A stretch of DNA of 64,000 nucleotides from contig OW203762.1 in NCBI GenBank assembly GCA_934045905.1, positions 43,487,411-43,551,410 of the forward strand, read 5' to 3'. A program made the position numbers and the translations under genes. Under the pieces are notes generated by a model that made no database searches, was not told the DNA's origin, and saw only the letters and a list, made by a program, of their open reading frames with translations. Below, one piece after another: positions 10,430 to 22,068 of this stretch; position 1 is the first letter of the stretch, and each line of letters begins with the position of its first letter. Source of the stretch: Leuctra nigra (Eukaryota > Arthropoda > Insecta > Plecoptera > Leuctridae).

Positions 10430-10640
10430 CTGGCTCGTCTAGAACCTTATCCTTGCGGAGGTGCGTATTGCGCAAGGGTTGTGAATCATGAGCGCCCATT
10501 GGACGACAGAATACGGCGGCAAGGGTGGCATCCGCGTCACACGATTAGCGCGGATATGTTCTCGGCGGCAGCAAGATGAGTTGTAGCGGGGCTCTCTTAC
10601 GGACATTTAGACACGCACTTTGCATCTGGCGGTGAGAATT
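10430..10640 (+). promoter_or_regulatory. GC/CpG-rich island, possible promoter or 5' exon
   Basis: About 200 bp are clearly richer in GC and CpG than their surroundings, with an inverted CCAAT motif (CCATTGG near 10497) and a possible donor CTGGCG|GTGAGA near 10630. It could be a non-coding first exon of a plus-strand gene, conceivably the receptor that starts 21 kb downstream. No direct link can be shown. Confidence 0.22.
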
Positions 10641-10944
10641 CAATCATATAACTTTGTCTTACTGTATGAGTGTTATTAAAAGTATGTAATAAAATTAGAA
10701 AATTTGTTATGTACAAAGTATACAGTAGAATGTGTTAGAAGAAGTTAAGAATTCTTCAAACATTGCTTGTAGTAGAAAATATATTTTGAGATAATTCTAT
10801 AGTAGGTAGTACCTAGTAGTATTACTTAGGTATCTACTTACTTTAAAATTTGACAATCCTAAGTCCAAAAGAGTAACGCAGAAACCGGAAATTGCAGACT
10901 TCTACAAAACAAAAATAAGGAACCATCACTTCCTGATGGACCAT

Positions 10945-11096
10945 CAGGGGGCTTATTCTCGAAAAAGTTATCACGTCATAACTCCCAAAGTAAGACTCAT
11001 AAGGAGGTTTGTCCTATCTCTCACCATGTTAATATTATGACTTTTTTATGATTCATAACTTATGACGTGCTAACTTTTTCGAGAATAAGCCCCCTG
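10945..11096. mobile_element. TIR MITE, ~152 bp
   Basis: CAGGGGGCTTATTCTCGAAA at the left and its inverse TTTCGAGAATAAGCCCCCTG at the right form terminal inverted repeats that extend about 37 bp with minor differences. No ORF. Confidence 0.82.
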
Positions 11097-13079
11097 GACC
11101 CCTAATTCTGAAATAAGTTAGAGTGATTATGAGAAAAAAAAATAGTGACACAATTTTGATCAACCAATAGGAATCCAGAAGGCACTGATTCTAATTGGCT
11201 GATACCGATTTTCTCACTCTTTTTCTCATACTCACTCTCACTCTCACTCATAGTAATTCATGTTTAATTTCAGCAGTATGTAGCGCCCGCAAACTGTTTT
11301 TTGGGTAGGTAGTTATTTATTACCGTAGGAATTACAGCATGTGTATTTATTAAATTAGCAGCCAGCCCGGGGCTTATTTCAGAACTCTCCTTTGTGTAGG
11401 TACAAAGCTTTTTTTACAAACACGATTTAGTTTTATAAATACTTAATGCCATGATGACAAATGTGTTTAAGATAAGAAAATTAATTAATTAGTGAGTTAA
11501 TTAAGTTGTGGTAGTTATTTCATGAAGTTTTCCGTGAGTTTTCATTGTTTTCGAGTAAATAGTGATCTCTGAGATGCTGTAAATTGTGGTCTGAAGTTTC
11601 CCAAATTATCCCCCCGAGTGAAGTGCTGTCGGTTTTGTGCTCAGGTGGTTTCTGAATCTAACGACCACCTCATTAACATTGTGTCAAAAACCATATCTTC
11701 ATTATTCAGCCCATGGTGCAGGAAGGAAACAATACAACATACTTGTTACGATCTCACGTTTATCACAAAAGCACACTGCCAAATCCAAGACTAATATTCA
11801 CAGAACAGAGTCGATGGGAATTGATGGGAATTTTATAGAGTTCATTATAACACAACACTGTCAAACAATGTCGTTGTGAGATAGAAAACAATTACTTACT
11901 TTGCACATCTCTTTCTCTTGAAGGTGGAAGTGCCGGTTTTTATGACGTCATTCGTTTTTTTCTGTTAAAAGCTGTCATCAATTACTTTTATTGTAGACAT
12001 AATCTGATGTCACCAGCAGGTGTCACAACACAGCTTAGAAAAAGGAAGCATTTTGACGCATCGTATATAATGCAAGGGGGATGAACCTTTTGCAAGTTTA
12101 AGTTATTACGTACATTTTTACGCTTCAATTTGATTTGGCAACATCTGGACAAAGAGGTCATTAATTTTCATTAGTACTCTTCGAATGCGTATTCTTTCTC
12201 GCTTGAATCGAGGTAAGTCCGAAGGGATGAATCGAATTCCACTCTACCTCCAGCGTCTGTGTGGCAGTTCAAGATTTATTAGACTCGCACGAGAATTTAA
12301 TATCAACAGTGAATCGCGATTTGTTGGAATTCGAATCGAAGGAAAAGCTGACCACATTCAATGCGTCCATCAAGGATTGTGAAATCAATAATGCTGTATT
12401 AACGCATCGAGAGTAAACACTATTGCTGGTTGGTATATCGATCAGAAGACTGAGTATTGTATGAAATAGCATTTCACTTCAATATGTCTTTTTCAATCTA
12501 AGCGAAGAGATGTGTTTGAATAGCAATACTTCTTTAAATATATTAGTTTCCACGAAAATGTTGAATTACGTAGGTGTCAAATGTGACGTAACGTAACATT
12601 TCTTTACATAAAATCCAATTTCCACGTTATAAGTGATATTTATATTTTTAAAACGTATTCAATACGTTAAAGTAACGTTTATAGGAAATTCTCTTACATC
12701 AAGAGCTTAAATGGTGAGGTAGGATGATTGTATACGGACTTTTGTATGAGATCAAATTCTGGGTTTGCCGAAGTTTTGCCGCTAGCTATGATTGGTGGAG
12801 AGGCGTAAGAAATATAGGCGACATATTTTTACATTTACATGAACAATGTATTCCATAAAATTATCTCTTCCTCCCAAATTATTTTTGAATTTATAGAATT
12901 TACTTTACTAATCTAATCAGAGAATAAATGTTTTAATTTACTGAGCTAGCAGATTGATAATAAAACACTTTATTCTTGTAGTGAGAGAGAATTAATACAA
13001 TAGATGAACAATTTTAAATGTTAGTTTTTTAGAGGCCAAAAAAATACACACGTTTAAAGAAATTTTAAATTATGAAAAC
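11097..13079. other. No gene seen
   Basis: AT-rich intergenic DNA. Short ORFs here lack recognisable motifs and codon constraint. A (CTCACT)n-like short stretch is at about 11235-11250. Confidence 0.45.
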
Positions 13080-13590
13080 GTTCAGTGTAACGTGTTCATG
13101 AGTGGGCACCGACGTGCAACTTCTCCAACCAAACACGATATACTATACGACTTTCTTTGCAACTTGTCAAGTTCCATCAAATTCTAAACTATTAAATTGA
13201 AAGACTGTAAATACTTGACCGATTGGGGAATTTTGATTTTCGACCAATCGGAAGATTTTTAAAAATTTTAACAAACTGGAGGATTTGGCTGAAATTTTGT
13301 AAGATTTGAGACAACGTTGGTCTTGACCTGAAAAAAAAATTAATTTGACCAACCAATCGGAAGAAAAAAGTTAACATTTGAACCATCAACGGATTTCAAA
13401 ACAATTATAGGGTCTGCAAACCCAAGAGATGGTCCGTACATGACGTGTGCAAAATATCAGATCGATCGAAGAAAAATATGTTACCTGTAATCATCAATAA
13501 CAGAATAATTACAAATTAAAAAAAATGTCCGTGCCAAAAGAATGAAAAGGAAAGGGACACGCTCACCACGCTCGCTCAATTAAAAAGCTG
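13080..13590 (+). repeat. Dispersed repeat copy, related to 48298-49130
   Basis: It begins with a degraded form of ACGCTCTGTGTAACGCGTTG and ends with TGTCCGTGCCAAAAGAATG and a CGCTCGCTCAA-like tail. The same order of motifs, including CAGATCGATCGAAGAAAAA, occurs at 48576-49130. The class is unknown. Confidence 0.6.
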
Positions 13591-14140
13591 ACTTCATTCT
13601 CCTACAGGATTACAAATGTGAAAAATAAAATCATGAAAATTTACTTTCGGCCTTCTGCTTCTGAGGTATACAGAAATATACCTTTTATTAACATTCTTAG
13701 TGTGCTGTAAAAAGCTATAAGTGTGATGTTTACATATAATGTGACGAGACTTAATATAACAGGTGAGGGTGAAATTAATTAAAATCATTTTTCAAGTAAG
13801 CTCTCTAATTTTGTAAAGTTGAAACATGTTTGTTCAACTTCACTTCTCTTAAGAATACATAATTGCTGTTAAATTGTCTTATAAAAGTTTAATAAAGTGT
13901 AAATTCTTGAAGAGAAGGATGTTGAACAGGACGGATGATGGAACTTGATCAACTCTTCTCGAGGATATCCTCAAGGCAGAAGGATTAACTCTTCAGTGCG
14001 AGGTGGAAGTTATTTGTGCGTTTGAAGCAAATCGATGCACATCATTGACTCGCAGCCATGCCCAGAAATTGGCCCATTTCGGTTCACTAATTAATTAATT
14101 GAGTAATTTTTTCGACAATTATATTTTAATTGGCTAATAA

Positions 14141-14370
14141 ATGTTAATTATTGTGAAGATTCAAAAAAGTAATTATCTCTATTCTGAAACTTTCAAACAA
14201 GTAAATTCCCATCTTTTTAATACTCGGCATAGTTTACTCAGTAATTTTGTTATCTCCCTTCATACCAACAAGTATGGTAGAAGATCACTTAAAATTCAAA
14301 CACCCTCTATATTTAACACATTACCAGGCAATTTAAGAGAACTAGAAAATTACAATCAAATCAAGTAAAT
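14141..14370 (+). pseudogene. Fragment of a LINE reverse-transcriptase C-terminus
   Basis: The reading frame at 14200-14345 encodes a block with NTRHS, YGRRSLKIQ and FNTLPGNLREL. This is the pattern of the C-terminal region of CR1/jockey-like reverse transcriptases (T-R-H ... G-x-R-S-x-x-x-x-x-P-x-x-x-N-x-L-P). The rest of the element is absent or unrecognisable. It is a short decayed relic. Confidence 0.6.
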
Positions 14371-15267
14371 GACTACGTTATAAAATGGCTCCTGCATAAT
14401 TAATTATTATTTTTACTACAATAAAAATTTCATCATTAGGATCCTTTTAAATTTTAAGTTGAATTATGTTTATTTGTATATGATTGTGTTTTCTTTTCCT
14501 GTATTATTTTTGTATGAATATCAACTGTACTGTATATTATCAAAATGTATTTAATCCACAGATAAGTCCCTTTTAGGGACTTAGTGGAAGAGTGTTCGCA
14601 TTGTATATTATTATTTGTGTCACTAAAATAGGTGTTCAAACAAAACAAAAGTTCCCAATATATAATTTGATGAAATGAAAGCGCTTCATGTGAAATTGAC
14701 AGCTTCTCAGGTCATCATACTATGACCTATATGGACAATATGGTGTCATCATATTGGTGTTACACAAACTGTATAATAAGACACACTTCAGTTTGAGCTT
14801 CATATCCAGCCACAATCATCTGACTCAGCTTTAATGAAGAGGAGAGTGATAGTAGGAACAGCGATCTATCCAAAGAATTAAATTAGATTACGAAAGATTG
14901 AGTCAATGAAAGAACTGAAAGACAAACTTTTTTATTTTCCACACAAGAACACATAAGATTAAAGGTATATTATACAATTAGAGAAATAACACCGGGCTCA
15001 TCTGTGATCACCACACCGTCGCTAAGACGCTAACGTTACTGTGTGCACAGAACAAGAAAGAAAGCAAAAATAACGGTAAGAAGAAAAATATAAGATGAAT
15101 GATTCACAAATACTGCATCAAATTCATCAAATTACATCTAATTTTGGTTGCAAGATTGTAAGAAGCCATTTTTTAACATATAACTTGACAAAGCAGGGTG
15201 ATTCAATAGTCATACTCATAGGCATAGTTGGTAACGTCACTGATGATAACACGCACGTACCTTGAGA
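14371..15267. other. No gene seen
   Basis: Low-GC sequence after the LINE relic. Nothing with splice-bounded coding potential, and no clear repeat termini, was found before the target-site duplication of the hAT-like element. Confidence 0.4.
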
Positions 15268-15638
15268 TCAGTGGGCAGTGGCGTGCCGAACCTATCTTGA
15301 GGACCGGTGCTAAGTCATTGGTGGGTATACCCACCCACCCCCAATGGTCAAGAACATAAAATGGGCAGCGTTCAATGGGGTCTGGGGGGAGGGCCGCCAA
15401 GCAAGTACATGCAGGTCCGGTGCGCATAGCCTCGGAAAAAATTCAATTTCAATACCAACTTTGAAGGTTTTTGGTGCATTTTAGACTATTTACTCTGTAT
15501 TTTATAAACTTGAGAATATAATTTATCATTGTTAATGTTGGATGAAGTTAACACCTCTTAAAACTACCTACAATGAAACAAATAAAGCGAAGTGAATTAT
15601 TTTAGTTTTAGCTACTTTTAAGACTGATTTAAATTGAT

Positions 15639-16028
15639 TATTTTTTTGCTATGGCGTTACAGGACTGGTAGTCCTACTGCCGCCTCAACAACTCTACTCC
15701 TTTGACGATGCGCCATTATATCGGAGGTGAAGTTGGTTGAGTATTCGTAACTTAGGGATGTTAAGCGAGTGAGTAGTTAGCTCCCTGCGCTCTGCTGTTG
15801 TTTAACGTCCCATCCCAAGGACGGTGTAACGCCCGTCGAGAGACTGATAACAGGTGGAGGGGTGTCGTTACACTAACACCCAACCACCCCAGTCTCTCTG
15901 GCCCAACGGCAGCAACTGGCAAGGCAGAGTTGAATGGTCACCCATCCAACTACCGACTGCGCTCAATGTTGCTTAACCTCGGTGATCTGACGAGAACCGA
16001 GGTATCCAACACACCAGCCGTTGGGCTA
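15639..16028 (-). mobile_element. 5S rRNA-derived SINE (SINE3-like)
   Basis: On the minus strand, about 100 bp from 16027 follow 5S rRNA closely. They include CCTCGGTTCTCGTCAGATCA, the A-box-like GGTTAAGCAACATTGAGCG (15960-15978) and the C-box-like GTAGTTGGATGGGTGACC (15936-15953). These are the internal promoter elements of pol III type 1 genes. A ~290 bp unrelated body follows, ending in a T-run (poly-A in element orientation) at about 15641-15647. TAAATTGATTAT-like duplications flank both sides (15630 and 16029/16037). It is nested inside the hAT-like element. Confidence 0.8.
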
Positions 16029-16109
16029 TAAATTGATAAATTGATTATAGGTACACATTAATGGAAGAGAAAAACTGGGAAGTAATTAATTTAATTCTTT
16101 AATGCATTG

Positions 16110-17270
16110 CACCCACATGCCGCGCAGCGAAATTTTCGGATTTTGTCTACATTAGAACGAGTTTTAAATGATTTTACAGGTAGGTAGGACGATTTTGAAA
16201 GAAAACAGAAAATTCATTCATGTATAAAAATCACAAATAAAAGTGCCGCGCAGCGAATTTTTTAGGTTTCAGCTACCTTAGGACGGGTTTAAAATGATAT
16301 TACAGCAGCAATAAAATCACACATAAAATAGCCGCGCAGCGAACAATTTTTTTTGCTTCAATAGAACGGTTTTAAAATGATTTTACAGGTGCCTACTAAG
16401 TATAATTTTACTAAAATTAAAAAAAGAAAAGAAAAAGAAATTAATTAATAATCAAAATGCACACATAAAAATGCCGCGCAGCGAATTTCTTGCTTTTTGG
16501 CTACCTTAGGACGGGTTAAAAATGATATTACAGTAGCAATAAAATCACACATAAAATAGCCGCGCAGCGAAACTTTTTGTTTTTGGTTACAAGAACGGGT
16601 TTGAAATGATTTTACAGCTACTGTATTTTTTTTAAAAATAAACCAAAAAGTGATTAATTTATAAAAAGAAAAGCACACTTTATAATGCGTTGCAGGAAAT
16701 GTTGGTTTTCGGCTACCTATAGGACAGGTTTAAAATGATTTTATATTACTCTGTTTTTTAAGGAAAACAGACAAGTCCTTAACTTATATAAGTGATAAAA
16801 TTATGCATAAAAGAGCTGCGCAGCGAATTTTTTTGTTTTTCGCTTCATTAAAGCGGGTTAAGAATGATTTTACAGGTACTATATTTTTGAAAGTAAACAA
16901 TACATTCTTTAATAATTAATCAAAAATATTCATACATAATTTTGCCGAGCAGCGAATTTTTTGGTTTTTTGGCTACTTTAGGACGGGTTTAAATTGATTT
17001 TACATTAGCAATAAAATCACACATAAAATAGCCGCGCAGCGAAACATTTTGTTTTTGACTATAGGTATACATTTTTACAGGTACTGTATTTTTGATAGAA
17101 AACAGAAAAGTCATTCATTTAAAAAAAAACATAATTTAAAAATGCCGCGCTGCTATTTTTTGGTTTTCAATTACAATATAGCGCACGTTTAAAATGGTTT
17201 TACAGGTAGGAACAAAAATTGTGAATGATCTTTCGTTTTAGGCTACCCAAGGACGGGTTTAAAATAATTT
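16110..17270. repeat. Degenerate tandem array with GCCGCGCAGCGAA core
   Basis: The core GCCGCGCAGCGAA recurs at about 16118, 16241, 16330, 16471, 16558, 16815, 16944, 17030 and 17144 (the last ones mutated). Each is followed by an AGGACGGGTTTAAAATGATT-like segment and TTTTACAG. Intervals alternate between about 87 and 125-140 bp, implying a two-type higher-order unit of roughly 215-230 bp. It lies wholly inside the hAT-like element. Confidence 0.85.
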
Positions 17271-17892
17271 TGGTACTCAATGGATTCAATGGATTCATGT
17301 TCGTTAATTTACATCCATAAATTATACACAGACAAATGTATCACAGCGATTATTATGCTTATTTGCTGACAATAAATTACTATTTTCGATCCAGCATGCA
17401 GGAGCATGAAAGCAAATACAGGATGATTCTCTAACAGTTATCCTGTTTTTATGATTAATCAAATCCTTTCAATAAGTACTGAAAATAGGGCAATTGAATA
17501 TTGTTTCATAAATATTTAAGTATCCATCCACCCACCGAACCATGATCGACCAGTTTTTGCAATCATCCACCCACCTAGTCATACTCAACCCTCAAAATGG
17601 ATCAAGCATTAGCACAAATATACATGTTCACTGCATACATTTCTTGATAGAAATCATTTGTTCCCTTTCTTTTTTACAATGTCACTGTTTGCTGTGCACC
17701 AATACGACGTATACACCCTCATCACCATGTTTGTGTGAATACATTAAGTTGTATGAGTGGTGAATGTATCACTGTTACATTATAAAATGTATCTCAAGGT
17801 GGGTAGGTCCCCTGGCGGGGACCACCCACCCCCAAAAAATGACTGTGCTTGAGCACCAAATTTAGATAGGTCGGCACGCCACTGTCAGTGGG

Positions 17893-20715
17893 TAACGTCC
17901 GAATGCCTACCTACTTTTATATAGTCGTCAACGTAAATTCATAATGAATAGTCTATAAGGACGGAGAGGGTTTATATTTTGTACAATGTTAAATTTACTC
18001 TCATTGTTGGCAGACACTACTCTAAAGCCCGATTTACACGGTGCAATTTCTTGAACAACTTCTGTGCCACAGTTTATCTGCTCGTGCGCAATGTCACTTT
18101 TGAGATAATAACGTGACTCTGCACATGTGCAGAACTTTTGTGGAATAGAAATTGTTCAAGAAATTTTAAGACATTCTTTACTCAACGTGAAGAGGACCTG
18201 TTCAGTATATTGTGTTTGGAATATCATGTTTAAAAGAAACTTTTTAATACTTCATGCAGTTCATACATAGTACTTGAAACTTATTAATAGCAAAGAAAGT
18301 TCAGGTTCATTTAATAATAATCTGCTATAGTTCTTTACAGTTCGCTTAGTTTGTTTACACTTCACAATGTAGTGGTGTAAATTATGATTGATTGGTTGAA
18401 CGCAAATTACACAGACAAAAACACACAGAGAAAGATTAGAAAGTAGTGAAATAAGTGTATATTTCACTACGTTTGTGTATGTTAGACATGGTAAATTAAT
18501 ATTTAATCCGTAGGTTTTGTGTAAATGAAAATGTTTCTATTTTTACCTCTTCTTTACCTCTTACTAATGTTTACACAAATCAATGGCTGAGCTGTTTCAG
18601 TTACCAAATGCAAGTTTTTCCCTGATATCGGTTTATTGAACCAACATTCTACCTCTAAAAACTTTTCACTCGTTTGGAGCTGAAAGCTTATCAATGTAAT
18701 CTTCTACCGGAGCGCGACGTCGGGTCAATGTATACTTTTTTATATATTTTCACGTATTCTTTGAAATAAACTCGTGAATCGTTCAATGTCATTTTGAGAG
18801 AAGTTTGTACTTTGGAATGAATAGCGATCAAGAATTATATATTTAAGAATCGTTACAATAATAGGAAACTAAACTTCAGAAAGAATAGTATATTTCAATT
18901 TACTTTGAAGTAACAATTGAATCGATGTATAAGTAGGAAACTTCTTTGAAAGACATTGATAAGTTATACGTACGACGAGTATCAAAAATACAATACAGCT
19001 GAGGAACCCCAAATCAGTATGTAAATAAATTGACGTTCAAGAAATCGTGTGATTTGATCCAACACTTTCCAAACAGAAGTTATATTCAACTAATTGGCAT
19101 GCAATTTGATATAATTAATAATCTGAAATCTGCGATATGCTACATCATTGTATTATGTAACAATCCTTCTTCATCTCTTTCTTATCGTATATTCTCCATG
19201 TCAAAACGCCATACGTTCGCAACAATAGCTGTCTAACGTCTGGTCTCCAGTTTCAACTGATAATGTACAATTAATTAGGTAATGTAACAGCAACACGTCA
19301 ATCACTCGTTGTCAACTACACAATTAATAATTCGAATCATGAATATAGGCTTTGAAAATATATTACAGGTTTTGCTCAGAAACTCCCCAATGGAGTTGAC
19401 ATGCATGTGAGTAGGCATCTCCACTTCGCAGTTCGGAGAAATACAGAAAAACCACGCGTATTTCCTGTACAAATAGCCGGCGGATTCAGTTTCCAATCCA
19501 CGTTTTGTAAGGGAAGTTTTCTCCTGCATTACATTGTATTTAGAATTGGAACGAATGATACCATAAAACGCAAAAATATCGATAAAAATAAAGATACGGT
19601 TGTTACGGGTAGTATTCAACTGGACCATAGATATATTTCGCAAGAGAATACAAAATAACAAAAGTGTAATTAGGAAATTTGATTTTTCAATCCAATTTAC
19701 ACGATTATTTATGTTAAAAAAATTGACGCTCCAAAATGTATGCATCAATTATCCCATTTCCACTGAAGTAAGTACATCGATGACATTTTGAAATACCTAA
19801 GAGTTTGTCTTTCACAATCATAATTCGTAAAATGGAATGGATAATTCTCCGAACTTGGTGAGTGCCTAAGTTACAGAGAGATTTTACAGATGCCCATTAC
19901 GCGCATTAAACGGAATGCTGGGATATGCAGATGCATTTATCTCCGTAATTAGGGTCGTTCGAAAGCACTAATTGAGCACTAATTGCTGGTATCAATCCGG
20001 AAGTTAGTGCTTTAATTGGCTCTGAATTGTGAAATTAGCAGTGCCCACAGTCAACACACAGTCACAGTCTCTCAACTCATTACCACTAATCAACGTCACA
20101 ACTCACCCAAGAATTTAAATGGCCATCTCCGATTTTGTAAAACCTTGGCTGGATTGGTCACAAGACAAAAGAAACACATACATATTTTTTGGTTTGTCCA
20201 ATTATTGAATATACTTTTTGAGATCCAGGCCCTAAATAAATCAGCATTTTGGGCACCAGGCCCTTCACTTGAACTATTATTGAACTTGAACTTGTCTGTG
20301 TGCTTTTTTGTACGACTCTTGTAAAAAGTAGCATGCATGTTACACATTTGGTAGGTAAATGATCCGTATTATTTTCTGTATCATCTAAAAGAAAATAGTT
20401 TCACTTGATATAAACTGTACAAAATCCCTGAAACATTTTGTTTTAAATTTATTTAAGCCTTTCCAACAATGTCGGGTAAGGGGTTTACAGATTATCTTAC
20501 AAACTAACAAGGTAGGTATTTGAAAATTTATAGTTGTAAACCATTACCGGCATTTATATCAGCGCCTGTTTTCGAAGGCTGGAAAAATAATAAAGTCTTA
20601 GGTATTGTAACATAATTTTAATGAGCACTTAAAAATAGAAACACATTTACATCCATTTCTCTTCTTCATTTTTTCCTTAAATTAGGTTTGAGTTTATTAG
20701 GTATCAGTGATTATG
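17893..20715. other. No gene seen; remnant MITE at 18025-18165
   Basis: A remnant foldback MITE spans about 18025-18165: TTTCTTGAACAA is matched inversely by TTGTTCAAGAAA, and the centre TCTGCTCGTGCGCAATGTCA is shared with 21166-21283. The 148-codon minus-strand ORF near 19302-19748 has no motifs or splice context and looks like chance. The rest is AT-rich intergenic DNA. Confidence 0.45.
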
Positions 20716-20718
20716 TTA

Positions 20719-20874
20719 GGCCCGGAATAACCAAAGTTAAATTGTGCTGGATTAACTAACTTTTGAATTAAATTTAATTGTTTCACTCATTTTGAGGTAT
20801 CTGATTGGCTGTGCCGCCAATTTAGTCCAATATTTAGTTAATCCGGCTCAGATTAACTTTGGTTATACCGGCCC
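20719..20874. mobile_element. PIF/Harbinger-like MITE, 156 bp
   Basis: GGCCCGGAATAACCAAAGTT at the left and its inverse AACTTTGGTTATACCGGCCC at the right extend to about 40 bp imperfect TIRs ending in TTAGTTAATCC-type sequence. It is flanked by TTA on both sides, the target preference of PIF/Harbinger elements. It is related to 62323-62478. Confidence 0.8.
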
Positions 20875-21165
20875 TTAGAAGAACATCCAAGCATTACCAT
20901 AACCATCAAATAACCAAAATAACTCATAATAAGTTACTGCAAAATAACCTTATGAGTCGGCCATACCTAGGTAGATTGTGGAGACAATCATATCATGTGA
21001 ACCATACAATTATTTATAATGTGAATCAATTTACATATACCTGGACATTTTCTTGGGTTGATTTGAAAAAAATCAAATTGCTCTCCCTCATTCACAGGTT
21101 TATCACATATTGCATCCCATATTGTGTGAAGAAGCGTTTTCATTTCTAAAGACCAATCAATCCAC

Positions 21166-21283
21166 ACTATAGCAACTTCTGGTAGATCAACTTGGTTCTG
21201 CTCGTGCGCAGTGTCAGTTTGGTGCCAATACACGTGTACAACCTAGTAGGTACAACCAAGTTGATCAACCAAAAGTTGCTAGT
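21166..21283. mobile_element. Foldback MITE, ~118 bp
   Basis: ACTATAGCAACTTCTGGTAG at the left is matched by the inverse at 21254-21283 over about 30 bp with one small internal difference. The centre carries TCTGCTCGTGCGCAGTGTCA, shared with the remnant at 18025-18165. Confidence 0.75.
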
Positions 21284-21353
21284 AAGAAATGGGCTTTATG
21301 TAAACAAAACAAAATCAATATTTCACAGAGAAATAATTTGAATGGTTCAAAAG

Positions 21354-22068
21354 TTATTAACATCTTCTTGATCGGGATAGATTAGATTAATAGGATTTAA
21401 CGGCGCGTCAACGACGAGGTTATATTGCGCACATTAATTTTTACTTTAAACTTTGTTGAATTAGGTAGAGGACATGGGGAGGGGGTCGACCTAACGGGCC
21501 CGATCCGGGGGAGTCCAGCACTGGTGGGAAGGCCAGGCCGGAATGGGGACGGACTGGGGGGTGTGAGGATTCGGGCCGGCGGAACCCGATTTCAGGGGGA
21601 TCACTATCTCGAGGGGGAAGGCCGGCCTGATGGGGACCGCAATTCAAGGGAGGACATGGTTAGGCCAACCCTGGCTGCTCTTGGTCTGGGCCTCACCACT
21701 GATATGTCCGGCATGGGTAGCCCTTACACATGAGCATATGCTCGCCGGCTTAGCTGCAATGGATCATTGGCCAACGCAAACCCCACCACCGCGCTAAGGT
21801 GGCAGCCGTCGGGGGGTGATCGGGATATTTCATCATGTTAGTTTATTTTTAGGTAATGTCAACAGTTTCGGTCCATATGTTTGGACCTTCTTCAGGACAA
21901 AACTTAACTTTAAAAAACCAAATCATATAAAACAATTAAACATTTCAAACAAAGTACTAAAAAAAAACATATGGACATATGTTAAAAAAACATATGGACC
22001 GAAACTGTTGACATTACCTAAAAATAAACTAACAGGATGAAATATCCCGATCAAGAAGATGTTAATAA
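21354..22068. mobile_element. Foldback element split by a retroelement
   Basis: The left arm (TTATTAACATCTTCTTGATC, continuing after 21827 through GTCAACAGTTTCGGTCCATA) is the inverse of the right arm at about 21988-22068. A 447 bp retroelement (21380-21826) sits inside the left arm and duplicates 11 bp of it. Without that insertion the foldback is about 260 bp with ~80 bp arms. Confidence 0.85.
21380..21826 (-). mobile_element. 447 bp retroelement (SINE or short LINE), copy B
   Basis: It is nearly identical to copy A at 7946-8386, in the same orientation. The target duplication is TGATCGGGATA (21369-21379 and 21827-21837). The pre-insertion target is confirmed by the uninterrupted opposite arm of the foldback at about 22045-22060. 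Confidence 0.88.

Larger units (their letters stand above)
15276..17884. mobile_element. Non-autonomous hAT-like transposon, 2.6 kb
   Basis: The 5' end CAGTGGCGTGCCGAACCTAT is matched inversely at the 3' end (ATAGGTCGGCACGCCACTG). The element is flanked by a perfect 8 bp duplication, TCAGTGGG (15268-15275 and 17885-17892). CAGTGGCG-type ends with 8 bp TSDs are typical of hAT. No transposase frame is present. The interior consists of a 5S-derived SINE (about 15639-16028), a degenerate tandem array (about 16110-17270) and AT-rich filler. Confidence 0.88.

Noticed and set aside
16110..17270. CRISPR-like array of GCCGCGCAGCGAA repeats
   Set aside because: Units are degenerate, spacers are similar to each other, and the context is an animal transposon; it is a tandem repeat, not CRISPR.
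19302..19748. 148-codon minus-strand ORF
   Set aside because: Hydrophobic, AT-driven composition, no motif, no splice or conservation evidence; overlapping plus-strand ORFs of similar quality.
21425..21733. 102-codon ORF in retroelement copy B
   Set aside because: Copy A does not preserve the frame and the best ORF there is on the other strand, so no coding constraint is apparent.
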